DNA of 64,000 nucleotides, from the NCBI GenBank assembly GCA_019137255.1, contig WPDH01000292.1:62001-126000 (forward strand). Reading direction: 5' to 3'. The notes under the pieces are model-generated. The model ran no database searches. It was not told where the DNA came from and worked only from the letters and a program-made list of their open reading frames with translations. The translations under genes and the position numbers were made by a program. Below are positions 44,058 to 55,414 of the stretch, piece by piece (position 1 is the first letter of the stretch; each line of letters begins with the position of its first letter). This stretch comes from Corinectria fuckeliana (taxonomy: Eukaryota; Ascomycota; Sordariomycetes; Hypocreales; Nectriaceae).

Positions 44058-44808
44058 GAAGCGCATACTGCGAGAGGACGACGTTTCAAAGAGAGATCTT
44101 GCCCATTTTATTGCACCTCCTTCGCTCGCTCTCCTTCCAACAACGAAGGAGAGACAGGCACAGGCGAGGTGGGTACACTGGCATTAAAAGAGTTGTAATG
44201 ACCATCGCATGAATCTTGTTTCTTATAACGACTGCACCTTATGGGTTTTTTTTTTGGCTCTGCTGCTTTTACACGCTGACGAGGAAGTCCCGCCAGCAAT
44301 GGTCAGCCGGGGCAAGTCCCTCCGAGGTCGCTGGGAAGCGCTCTCTCGACCAGACGAGGAAGCGTAGATCTCGGAGAAGGTGGACAGGCGGGGGGACCTG
44401 GATGATGGTATGGCTTGGTACATAGGGGGAAGCGCGCGCGTCGGCCTTTGGTATGATTTAGAAGACGGACTATTCGGGGTTGGCTAAGGGAAGAAGGGAC
44501 GAGAAATACGGGCTGTGTTTTTTTTTTGTACTCGATGGGGCATATGGATGGTCTCCTTGCGGCCGGTTGCTTCTCCCTCTTGTTCTGATTTCATTTTTCT
44601 ATTTGTATCATGATTCCGTCGAGTCATTCAGGTTGGGATAGGACGTACAAAATATCTTCAAAACCAGCCTTGGATAACCCGTCCACGTGAAATTGTCCCC
44701 TAAAGGATCCGAAGTTGCTGTTTTGCGAATAAGTGTTTTTGTCTGTATTTCGTATCTTACGGCGAGCGGGTTATAACTGTCTTCGTCCATCATCGTCGTC
44801 ATTGGGTA
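44058..44808. other. Convergent 3' intergenic region (751 bp)
   Basis: The region lies between Rho4 (+) and Dad1 (-). T-tracts occur near 44247 and 44518-44528. No gene was recognised. Confidence 0.4.
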
Positions 44809-45297
44809 TCAATCCCCCCGCTGCTCTCCCCCTTGCTGCCCTTGTTGCTGCCCGCCCGGTTGCTCTCCTTGCTTCGCCGCTTCGCCGTCGCCCTGGCCGT
44901 CCTTGTCCATGACGTTCTCAAACTGCGACCACAGCGCCTCGACCGACGAGAACTCGTTGCCGACCTGCGCAGCTCGACCGAATCAGCCATTTCACGTCGA
45001 GCGAGAAAAGGAACCGGGGCAGAGAGATTGCGACGAGTTAGGACGTACGTACCGCAGTAACGGCCTCGAGCGACCGGTTCAGCTTGTTGATGTTTGCCAG
45101 GACGTGCTCGAAGCTCTAGGGGAGAATGGGTTGGTAGTCAGCTTCCTGCTTGTGGCGGGGGGGGGGGCTCTCTCGTCTTCGCTTCAGGGCCCGGAACGCA
45201 CCATGGCGATGTCGCCGATGAGGGCCTCGCGCTGCTGCTCAAAGTACGTCTTCTCGTGGGCGCCCGTGGCGGACGCGGACCGTGGGTTGGACGCCAT
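44809..45297 (-). CDS. dad1: DASH complex subunit Dad1
   Basis: Three small exons on the minus strand (45297-45202, 45115-45053, 44964-44809) encode 104 aa. All junctions are phase 0: GTGCGT and GTACGT donors, with CTAG and GCAG acceptors. The product contains YFEQQREALIGDIAM, SFEHVLANINKLNRSLEAVT and VGNEFSSVEALWSQFENVM, the conserved Dad1 helices, followed by a short Q/G-rich tail. Dad1 is a subunit of the fungal DASH/Dam1 ring that couples kinetochores to microtubule ends. The gene is easily missed because its exons are only 63-156 nt. Confidence 0.94.
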
Positions 45298-45751
45298 GGC
45301 TTTGTGGTGTTGGTGGGTTCTTGAAGGTTGAACTGCGATGACCGTCGCGTGGGGGAAATGGTACATACGGCGCGTGTTTTGGCGGGGTGTCGTGGCGTTT
45401 GGCGGGGTCATGCAAGGCTTCACGTTAGAACTTAGTAAATAACCTTATCTATGTATGATAACTACACTTGGCAATAAGCTAAGGATTATCAACAGGCACT
45501 TCAAGTGCGTCGGAATTTCTCACACATCTCTCACAAAATATCTACGTTAAATAAAAAATAAAATAAAATAAAGCCTCTCTTATGAATACAAGCCGGCCCA
45601 GCCCATTCCATCCTAGCCAAAACATCCCTTCACCATGCGCCGAACGGGGGAACACTTTCCATCGATGCTATACAAGTCCACCTCGGTTTCCTTCAGCGTC
45701 CTCCGCTGTCATTCGCTGATCCATTGCTATGCTTCACTATCCTCCTCTTCT
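45298..45751. other. Intergenic region between Dad1 and the Snt1-like gene
   Basis: This 454-bp spacer has an AT-rich stretch with AAATAAAATAAAATAAA near 45547-45570. On the minus strand this is the 3' flank of the Snt1-like gene's neighbour promoter. It presumably holds the Dad1 promoter. No gene is seen. Confidence 0.35.
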
Positions 45752-46329
45752 TTACCTTCGATATTGATCCGGATGCCTTTCATATTCATGTGGTCTTAGA
45801 CTCCCTCTACTCATCATTTCTCGTGGGTCGCGAGGGTCACGAGGGTCTCGCAGATCTCGAGGGTTTCGCGGGTCCCTGACATCTCTCATTTGCATCTCCC
45901 TAGGGTCTTGGCCAGGGTACCCAGGCCCTGGTTGCGGTGGAGGGGGGCCACGGCCATCATACACGCCGGGGCCAGGGGTGTAGCTGCGACCTGGCGCGAT
46001 CTCTCTAGGATCTCGTGGCATCTCTCTAGGGTCTCGCTGTAGCTCCCTTGGGTCTCGCTGCATCTCTCTGGGGTCCCGTTGTAGCTCTCTGGGGTCTCGC
46101 TGAAGTTCTCTCGGATCTCGTTGCAACTCCCTGGGGTCTCGCTGCAACTCCCTGGGGTCCCGCTGCAACTCCCTGGGGTCTCGCTGCAGCTCCCTAGGAT
46201 CTCGTAGCTCTCTTGGATCCCGCGGTGGCCCGGGAGCGCCATATCGATATGCTTGAGCTGGCGGTGGTACAGGCTCCGGTCCGCGAGAAGTGGGTGGCTG
46301 GTATCGAGCTTGCATCGGATGCTGTGGTG

Positions 46330-46373
<44 letters not shown>

Positions 46374-49300
46374 GAGCCATAGTACGACCCGCCACGACCG
46401 TCATCCCGCATGCCCAAGTGGAGAGGCTGCTGTGGAGGTGGTGCCTGTGCCGACGACCAAGACGGTGCTGGCGTGGCTGGCTTAGTAACAGGATGTTGAG
46501 TCGGCCACGACTGCTGTGGAGGTGGCTGTGAGGTGTTTGACAGAGGTTGCGACGTCCAGCCAGACGGCTGTTGGAGGCTCGACGGGGCTTGCTGGTGGCC
46601 AGGTGGTGGCCACGAGTTCTCGCGGCCGCTGCTTTGGGGGACTTCACGCGACCGAGATGCCGACGGGTGCATTGCGTACTGAACAGTCGGTGAACCAGCA
46701 TGGGGCTGACTCGCCGATCCATATGACGTAGGATATCCAGCTTGGCTCTGGTATTGAACCTGTCCTGGTTGGCTCGGCGGCGGCGGATATCGATGAGAGC
46801 TCTGGGGCGAGTTTGTTCCGCTTGGCTGAGGTGTTGGCTGGTATGGGTTTTGTCGGTAATAATCCCTCTCCGCTGCAGCTGAATCGATCCCAATCGACGC
46901 CCTTGTGAGACCGATGTGCTGTGGCTGAGGTGATTCAGCGTACGTCGGTTTGAGTGGTGGCATCGCCGACGGGCCACCAGAAGGTGCTCGGCCGTACGCG
47001 TATTGAGGCTCTGGTTCACGACGCATCTGAGGAGGCGGCGGTGGTCGGCCCATGTTTGGAGGTGGGGGAGTCGGCGATGGCCTCACAGGAGTGCCAGCAA
47101 CATCACTGACTCGCTTCGGTGGCGGCGGAGGCACGTCGTTGAGCAACGACATGATGTTGAGAGACTTTCGGGGCTCCGCAGCCCGAGGCGGCGCTGCAGC
47201 TACCGGGGTGGGAGTGCTGGCCTGGGATGTTGGCGAGCCGTACTGTTCCTGCATATTGCCCGCTGACTGCCTGTGCTGGAGTGACGAGATGGGCCGGTTG
47301 GTTGGCGTGCCCATCTGAGGCGACCGCACAGGAGGCTGTTCGCTAAGCAGGTTTCTGACCGGCTGCGAGGGAGTTTGCTGCTGGACGGGTGGAGGATAAG
47401 ACTGAGGTCGACCAGGGTCTTGTGGTGGTGGCCTTGCTAAGGGCTGCCCAAGGCTTGGCTGTTGGCGATGACCGAAGGGCTCATAGTGGTGTTGCTGCGG
47501 TGCTAATTCGGGTTCTTGCTTCACCCGAAGCGTCTGTCGCTCCGGCGGTCGAGACATCTCCCTCTCCCTCTCCCTCTCCCTCTCCCTATGTTGCTGCTCC
47601 CGCAAGTGCATCTCCATCTTCTGGCGCTCTATTTGGGCATTGTGCTGTTCCAGCATTGGGTCATTCTGAGCCGGCTGTAGGGGTTGCGCGGCCGCCAACG
47701 GCCGTTGATCTCGAGGTTCTGTGACAGGGGGGCCGGTCGGGGCCTTTTGAGGCAGCGGTATTCGCTGCGGCGCTGGTTCGCGTTCGCGTTCAGGGAACGC
47801 AAAGGGCTGTTGTTGAGGAGCTCGTAGGGGCCTTGAGCTTGGTGACATTGCTTGCGAGACAGGCTGGGAGGCTTGGTGCTGCTGCATGGCCAAGGGTTGC
47901 TGTTGTGGTTGAGCGAGTGGTTGTTGGGCTGGCGCCTGTGCAATCGGAACCCCGTAGCCCGCGAATGGCTGCCCTCGGGGAGGTTGGCCCGTGGCGTCCA
48001 TCTTGCCATGGGTAGGTTCGCTGTGCGGGTCGATACCAGGAGCAACAGCCAGTGGCCTCGAGGCGTTGGAGGCCGGGTTATCATACCTTTTGCCTCGGCC
48101 ACTGGTTGATGGCTGAGGAGGCTCAGGTCTCTTCTCATTTCGTGCCCGTTTGCCGTCTGCTTCCTGCACGATCTCCTCCCACTCCGTCTTGCCTTGGTCC
48201 TTCTGCCTCACAAAATAGTTCTTGACCTGTTGCGCTTGTTAGTATCAATCGGAAACAAGACACATTTTCAACTCACCATCACTGCCGTCTTGGACCCCAT
48301 GTGAGCTGCAATTGCCGTCCAGTCCGATCCAAACGCCCGCAGAAGGTGTGGGAAGTCATTAGATTCAGACACACTCCAGTAGCTTGAGGCTTGGGTCGGG
48401 GCTTTTCGTTCCTGTTGCGGCTGCACCAAGTTGAAGGTAGCCATGGCTGGCTGTGGTGGGGGCTCCGGGCGGAGCGAAGGTGCTGCCATTACTTCAGAAA
48501 TGGAAGAGGAAATTGGAGGAGGTCCCTCCAGGGTCGGGATGGGCTGCTGTTGCGGCTGTTGGACGGCAAACGGAGGCTGGATTCCAGATGGTGGCTGCTC
48601 AAACTGAGTCGGCAGACGAGTAACCTCAGGGGCTGGGGGAGCCTGATGTAGCTCGACATTGAGAGCTCGCGAATTGGACCTCGAGCGTCCCTTGCCGGTG
48701 CCAGCTGCAGGAGCCGCGGCCAGTGTCTGGTTTGCTTTGGGCACCTTCGGCTCCTTATCCTTGGCTGCCTTCCGTCGACCTTTTCTGCCGTCAGGCTTCT
48801 CGCCATCGCCCTTGGCAGCAGCAGACCCTCCCCGTCGACCTGGAGTGCCTGTCGGGGTTGAGTTTTCGGTATCAAGGGCGGATTGCTCGAAACCCCATGT
48901 TGGCGCAGCAGCTCGTCGCGGCCGTCTCCTCTCGCCGTTCTCACCAGTCTCGTGGTTCTCCTCGGTCTCGGGCTCGCCGTTCCCAAGCTCTGAAACCAGG
49001 GCACTGGATCTCTGTTTTCCTCGTCCACCCTTCTTGCGCCTCTTAGGCTGCTTCTTGAGCTTCTCCTTGAGATGGAGTTCCCTCTTTCTCATGTAGTAGT
49101 ATTGAACGCAGCTGCCAAAGTCGCGATGCGGCACAGCCTCTGCGATTCTGCCCCACTGCTTCGGTGCTTCTAGGTATCTCTTCTCGAAGAGCCCGGATTC
49201 TTCGTCGGTGAAGTTGTTTACAGGAGGCAAAACCCGCCATGCCGAGACCAACCTCTCAGGAGGGGTAAAGCCGGACTGGTCAATGTATTGGATGTTATTC

Positions 49301-52300
49301 TTGTCCTCTTGGGTCCAGATCATATCTGGTATGATGGCCTCTTTCTCGGTGCGATACTTCTCCTTCTGTGCTCTGAGCTCGCGCTCTCTTCGTTCTTCGT
49401 CCTCCCGCATAGACGCTTGCAAGACCCGTTCCAAGTCACGTTCCGTGGCAAAACGTCGACCACGAGTACTGCCTTCATGCTTATGCTCTGGCGTTACAGA
49501 GCCAGGTGCCTCGACCACTGTTGAGACAGAAAATTTGCCTCGGCTTTTGACAGCGGCAGGGTCGCTCGAAGCAGTAAATTTTAGGTAGTGCTCGTAGTTC
49601 TCAGAGTAGATTTTGCGATCGCGGTTTTGCTCCGTCGTGTTCTCAAGTGAAATCCTGCCGAGTTGCTCAATGACGTATTCATCAATGACGGAATCCGAGT
49701 GCAAGGAATTCAGGAAATCCCTATCCTTGTCCCATGGTAAGCAACTGTAGTTGGGGAGACTGTCAATCGGCGGCGTAGTCATGTACTGTCTGACAGTGTC
49801 GACATTCATATAAGAGTCGTCTTCGGATTCAGTTTCGTCGTCATCAACCTGAGAAGGCGTACTCGGCGGCTTGGATGCCACCTCGGTCGATTCTAACAGG
49901 ACACTGTGGGCGGGCGGTGGTCCCTCTGGGAGTGTGGCAGTAGTTTTCTCCTGAGGAGCCTCGCTGGGCTTCGCTGCCTCCGGCTCTGAGGGAGCGGCGA
50001 GTTTCGAAGCAATGTCTTCTTTGGCCGTAACCTCGACCGTAGGGATGGCGTTATCAGGGGCAGAGGGAATCGCAGTGGTGGTTGAATCAATCTCCATCTC
50101 CTCGGTCTTTGGCTCAAGCTGTGGTGCGACGGGTCCTATCACAATCTCCTCCGTCATTTCTACATCTGTGACGAGCTCGGGTTGTTTGGTTGTTTCCTTC
50201 TCCAGTGTGTTCTCGAGGGCGTTCTCGGACTTATTTTCGGGCTCCTTTTCAGGTTCCTTTTCGGCCTGTTTCGGGAGCTGTTCCTTGACCTGGCTTTCGA
50301 CCTTCTCGTCGACCTGTTTCACAATCTGCTTGACGATTTCCTTCTCAGCCGGCTTTTCGGCCACCGCCTCAACTACCTCTTCGAGCACTTTCTCGAACTG
50401 CGGCTCAGACTGTTTCTCGGAATCCTCCTGGGTGTCCTTCTGGGGCTCGTCCACCTTCTCTGCTGCCTCCTTGGGGGTACCAACAACATCGGTCATATCG
50501 GTGTCTTTGTCTTTCTCCTTCTCCGAGTCATTGTCCGATCTCTGTGGGACGGGCGATGCTTCAATAATGTCCTTGGCCACCTGTACTTGTTGGATCTCCC
50601 TGGGCTCCTTGATCTCTTCAGTCTTCTCGATTTGCTTGGTTTCCTTGGGTTCCGTAATCTCCTCGGGCTTCACGGTCTCCTTAGCGACCTCGGTCAACTC
50701 GGCACTGCTAGCCTCCTCGGTATTTTTGGCCATCTTGGTCTCTCCGGCCTCCTCAGCCGGCTGAGGAACAGGTTCAAGCAAGGGCTTCATCATCTCCCTT
50801 AAACCTTCGCTTTCACTGAGGATCTTGACCATGGAGCCGTGGGATAGAGCGGCGAAGCGTGCGATTACTTCCGTTGGTAGTTTGGGCTTCTCAAGCTTGG
50901 CCAACTCAGCTTCGGTTTTCGCGATTTCCATAGCGAAATAATCCGCCATATCGTCATCGTCGTCGGACTCGGAGTTCTGCTCTGGTGGCGCAGTCTTTGG
51001 CGGTAGCTCGAATCTTACGACCCCGACATGTGGGCGCTTTCGTTTTCGTTTCGGCGTCTCTTTAGTACCATCGTTAGACGCTTCGGCTCGCTCCCCGGGA
51101 CCTTGTGGGAACCTGGATACGCTTTCAGTGGTTGGCGATGGACCTGGTCCACCTCTGTTAGCATCTCTGGAAACACGGATATCCCGGTCCAGCGATGCCC
51201 AAGCTGATTGCGTCTCTTGCTCGAATTTGACAGTGATCTCCCCTGGCTCAGCACTGTACTGCGACCGCGCTCGGTTGTCCAGACCTGATATGTGCAAATC
51301 CGACTTTGCGTCACTGCTACGCGGCCGCCTTTCTTCGTCGTGGTGATCGTGCTGCACGCTGTCACGCCGGAGTGGTGGCAGTCGATGATGTACAAAGCTT
51401 GGCGACCTCATCATCTTCGGTGATTCGGGAGCCTTCTTCAAGTTCGGGTTGATCCATTGCTTGCTCGAGGGGCGTTGCTGCGGCTTCTGCTGAGCGCGAG
51501 GTCCAACCGGGATGGGTGGGCTATCAAGGGGCTTGGTCAGGCCCATCGGAGGACCGGATGATTCATGTCCGCCAGAATGCCCAGCAGAGACAGGCCGGTC
51601 ACCGAAGGCTCGTGGGGCCGTTGGGGGAGCTTTTACGGCGGCACTGGCCGGAGCGTAGCCGTCTCCAACACTCAGGGCTCGATTCGGAATGGTTCCAAAG
51701 GCAGGTGCTGAAGGCGCAACAGGCGGTGGCGATACCTCCTTGTTCGAAGGCGCAGCATCGTGGGCGGCGTTTGCGCGAGCTTCAACTTTTGACCGGAACA
51801 GCTCGCGGTCGCGGGGATCGCGTTCGTCTCGGGGGTCGCGTCGGGCGTCCACTTCTCCATATCGGTCCATCCGGTCCATCCGATCTCGGTCGTCTCGTTC
51901 CCGGCCCCAGCGGCCTTCCTGAGACCTGCTGCGCGGGTAGCGGTCGCCTCGGTCGTCCATATAAGACCCTCTCCCGCGACCGCGTTCGGCAGGCCAGTCA
52001 CCACGTCCTCTTCCGCGGCCGCGGTGGAAACCACCTCCACGAGGAGGGTATGTTGACATGCCGAATTGGGGATCCGACGATGAGGAACCGGCTGATGGGG
52101 GGCCTCCATCTCGCGATCCACGCCGGGACCTGTCAGCGTCAACTCCGAGGGGAGCCTCCCGCTCTCGGTCTCGAAAATCCCGTGTTGGTGACCTTGCCCG
52201 ACCGATTGGAGAGCGACGTGCCCTGAAATCTCTTGAATCGCGCCAGTCCCTATCGCGGTCGCGGTCGCGGTCGCGGTCACGATCGCGACTCCTCTCGTCC

Positions 52301-52841
52301 CGATATCGATCGCGATAATCGATGTCTCTGTCCCGTCCGCGATCCCTGCTCTCGTCCCTGGAAGACCATCCACGCCCTCGGCCGCGTCCACGACCGCCTC
52401 TGAAGTCGCCGGCGAAGCCTCCGCCCCGAGGTCCGCTGGGTGGGTCGATCAAGGCCTTGGGGCCTCGAGGAGGCTCTCTCCGTAACTGCTCGCCAAAGGG
52501 TTCGCGTCCAGGCGGGAAGACTGCATTGTTGGGCCTCACATCGACCGAGGAGCGGCGCCTGTCACCGTCGCTGTACTGCGAGGCCCGGTCATAGCGATCG
52601 GGAGACCGGTCCCGAGGCGACCGAGATCGCTCGTATCTCGAGTACCTTGAAGCCCTACAGGAAAAATGAAGGTGAGCATGGGAGACCGTTGCGGCTACAG
52701 TGGTGGGTAGAGTTTGTGTTTCGGGAGGACCAGTGGACCGCGTCGGCATCTACGCGTATATGGGATCGTTGCTAAAGCGGACGACGATGAAACTGGGGTG
52801 GTAATCGAGACAAGGCGGCCAAGGACAGACAGCACGTACAT
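45752..52841 (-). CDS. snt1: Snt1-like SANT-domain corepressor (Set3 complex type)
   Basis: Three exons on the minus strand encode about 2284 aa: 52841-52840 (only the first two bases of the start codon), 52654-48277 and 48226-45752. The first intron splits the ATG (AT|G, GTACGT donor at 52839), giving MASRYSRYERSRSPRDRSP. The N-terminus is RS/RD/RGG-rich; a Lys/Glu-rich acidic middle lies at about 640-960. The conserved core has QSGFTPPERLVSAWRVLPPV and a SANT domain at about 1147-1190 (ESGLFEKRYLEAPKQWGRIA, then FGSCVQYYYMRKRE). A second SANT/Myb unit spans the last junction (FPHLLRAFGSDWTAIAAHMG + VKNYFVRQ). This tandem SANT architecture is that of Snt1/SMRT-type scaffolds of the Set3 histone deacetylase complex. 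The C-terminus is P/Q-rich with a 14-Q run and many RDPREL repeats. Confidence 0.88.
45999..46228 (-). repeat. 21-bp tandem repeat encoding RDPRELQ units in the Snt1-like C-terminus
   Basis: About ten consecutive units of seven codons (RDPRELQ with L/M and Q/P variants) lie in frame. Looser DPR/DPRDPRD copies continue to about 45800. The nucleotide copies differ at synonymous sites, so the peptide repeat is older than a fresh slippage event. Confidence 0.92.
46331..46372 (-). repeat. CAG/CAA polyglutamine tract in the Snt1-like gene
   Basis: Fourteen consecutive glutamine codons, mostly CAG with three CAA, in the P/Q-rich C-terminal region. The in-frame repeat is probably length-variable. 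Confidence 0.92.
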
Positions 52842-53975
52842 TGCGACAAATGGCAGGACCTAAGACTCTGGTCGTCTGGTAAAATAAGTAGATCCGCCCA
52901 TGCACCTGCGAGGAAGCCTGCATGGACAGGTTATGGCGGCAGTGGCTGGGTGATTAAAGATGGTCGTTCGGAGGTGGTGCTTTGACTTTCGACACGACAG
53001 TGGCTGGTGGAACCAAGAACCCGTCGAGGTTCCCCCGTGGAGCCGCACGGAGTTTGGGCGCGGGCGCAGGCGTAGGCGCAAGCAGAACTGCCCGGCGAAA
53101 AGGGCGAACGGGTAGATGCGTTGTTTAGAGCAGGCGGCTGAAAGAATCGGTCGCGCGCGTAGCCGGAGCAGACGCAAGTTTGGCGATGGGCGAGAGTAGC
53201 GGCAGGCCGGCGGCGGGCGGGTTTGAAGGTGAAGGATTGAAGAGGATTGACGATGGATTGGACGGCCCCAGGGCCTTGCAGCCTCAGCGCAGCAAAATGC
53301 GGCCAGGGCCAGTGGACTCTGTCGCGTGGCGGACGCATCTTACTGGACAGTGAGTTAAGGTGCCCAGGCCGTAGGGGATTGGAGTCCACATTGCAGGCCC
53401 ATACAAACCGCGAACTGCTTAATAGCATCTTACCTGATAGGTACCTTAGCCGTGGCTCACATCTCGCCTGTGCCACATGAGGCTCGTGCCAAAACGGCTG
53501 CTCTCCGCTAGGCCCAGAACAGATATGCCTTGACAGGTGTGGAGCGCTATGGCCACGCCCCCGGGCTCTTGGGTCCCGATGGGTTTTTCTCTGCTCCCCA
53601 CGCCCACAAGGCCGAAGGTGCAAAAGCCCAGTCAATGCCCCGCCGTGTGTTCGGTCGTGTGCGGAGCCCGGAGCCGGGAATTCTTCTCGAGGAGACGAAA
53701 AGGAAATCGAAGAATAATCAGCTGGTTGTGGTAGACGAGATCGACGAAAGCCAGAGGCACTCCTGAAAAAAACCCAGTGACGTCGTGCTTGAAGCTGGTG
53801 CTGGATACCAGACTATCTCGATACCTCGCTCGACTCAGCAGCGATTTAAACCCCGTCCGCCACCTTCCCTCGATACAGAACGATTTCCGGGTAGGTTTGT
53901 CGACGTCTGATAGGATTTCTCTTCTTCTCATCGCTCTCTTACTCGTGGTTTTAAAGTCACCTCAACTCGAACGCC
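52842..53975. promoter_or_regulatory. Divergent intergenic region, Snt1-like / deoxyhypusine synthase
   Basis: 1.1 kb between divergent starts. Long frames on the minus strand here are arginine-rich and low-complexity, with no conserved blocks. No additional gene is called. Confidence 0.4.
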
Positions 53976-55200
53976 ATGGATCCCTCCAACGCGGCCCCCG
54001 CCGGCGCTGCCGCCGCCGTACTCGTTCAGTCCGAGGAGATGCCCAAAGATGCGCAGAAGGTGGAGGAGCTGGACTTTAACAAGATCAAGGGCCCCGTCAC
54101 GGCCGAGGATCTGCTCGAGGGCATGCGACACATGGGCTTCCAGGCCTCGTCCATGTGCGAGGCCGTGAGGATCATCAATGACATGGTTAGAGCGGCCCCA
54201 TTTCTTACCCAGATTTGTCCCAACCAACCAACAAACAAACCCCGTTCTTTGGGCTGACTCTCATTCCCTCTGAAGCGTGCCTGGCGAGACCCAGAGACTG
54301 GCGACAAGACCACCATCTTCCTGGGCTACACATCCAACCTCATCTCGTCGGGCCTGCGCGGCGTCTTTCGCTGGCTCGTCGAGCACAAGCACGTCTCGGC
54401 CATCGTGACGACGGCCGGCGGCGTCGAGGAGGACTTCATCAAGTGCCTCGGCGACACGTACATGGGCTCCTTCAGCACGCTCGGCGCCGACCTCCGGCGC
54501 AAGGGCCTCAACCGCATCGGCAACCTGGTGGTCCCCAACGCCAACTACTGCGCCTTCGAGGACTGGGTCGTGCCCATCCTCGACAAGATGCTCGAGGAGC
54601 AGGAGGCCAGCAAGGGCACCGACGACGAGATCAACTGGACGCCCTCCAAGGTCATCCACCGCCTCGGCAAGGAGATCAACGACGAGCGCTCCGTCTACTA
54701 CTGGGCCTACAAGAACGACATCCCCGTCTTCTGCCCGGCCCTCACCGACGGCAGCCTGGGCGACATGCTGTACTTCCACACCTTCAAGACGTCGCCCCGG
54801 CAGCTCAAGGTCGACCTCGTCGAGGACATCCGTCGCATCAACACCATGTCCGTCCGCGCCAAGAGAGCTGGCATGATTATTCTGGGTGGCGGCATCGTCA
54901 AGCACCACATTGCCAATGCTTGTCTGATGCGCAACGGTGCCGAGTCAGCCGTATACATTAACACCGCTCAGGAATTCGATGGCAGTGATGCCGGCGCGAG
55001 GCCAGACGAGGCCGTTTCATGGGGAAAGATTAAGATTGGTGCGGACAGTGTCAAGGTAAGAACTGCAACATCGCAAGGCGAGATGCGTCCTATATGCTAA
55101 CCTAGACCCGCAGGTGTATCTCGAGGCCACGGCTTGCTTCCCCTTTATTGTGGCCAACACCTTTGCAAGGGACATCCGACAAGAGAATGAAACAAAATAG
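53976..55200 (+). CDS. dys1: Deoxyhypusine synthase
   Basis: Three exons (53976-54185, 54276-55055, 55114-55200) encode 358 aa. Introns are 90 and 58 nt, with donors GTTAGA (weak) and GTAAGA. Family blocks run the whole length: VTAEDLLEGMRHMGFQASS, IFLGYTSNLISSGLRG, VSAIVTTAGGVEEDFIKCLG, FCPALTDGSLGDMLYFH, KRAGMIILGGGIVKHHIANA and INTAQEFDGSDAGARPDEAVSWGKI. The last holds the catalytic lysine, about residue 321. The enzyme uses NAD and spermidine to make deoxyhypusine on eIF5A in the cytosol, essential for translation of polyproline stretches. Length and motifs are complete. Confidence 0.97.
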
Positions 55201-55414
55201 AATGGATAAGCGAATAGCTAGAAACTCGAAAAAGTATGCCTGCAGCCCGACGACGCTCGTAGTCTGTCAACTTGCGAACTGATCAAGTGAAAACAAAAGA
55301 GACGATTGGGCTAGCTAATGCTACTGCTGTAGCATGAAGACGAAGGCTATACCTGTAATGATGATGCCTTGCTCCGGACCCATCACCAAGTCACTCGAGC
55401 TATGCGTGTGATAC

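Noticed and set aside
50012..50764. 250-codon plus-strand frame rich in S, F and V
   Set aside because: It is the shadow of the Lys/Glu-rich middle of the Snt1-like protein and resembles a membrane protein only by composition.
54215..54961. 248-codon frame overlapping deoxyhypusine synthase
   Set aside because: It is an alternate frame of exon 2 of deoxyhypusine synthase, arginine-rich, with no independent support.
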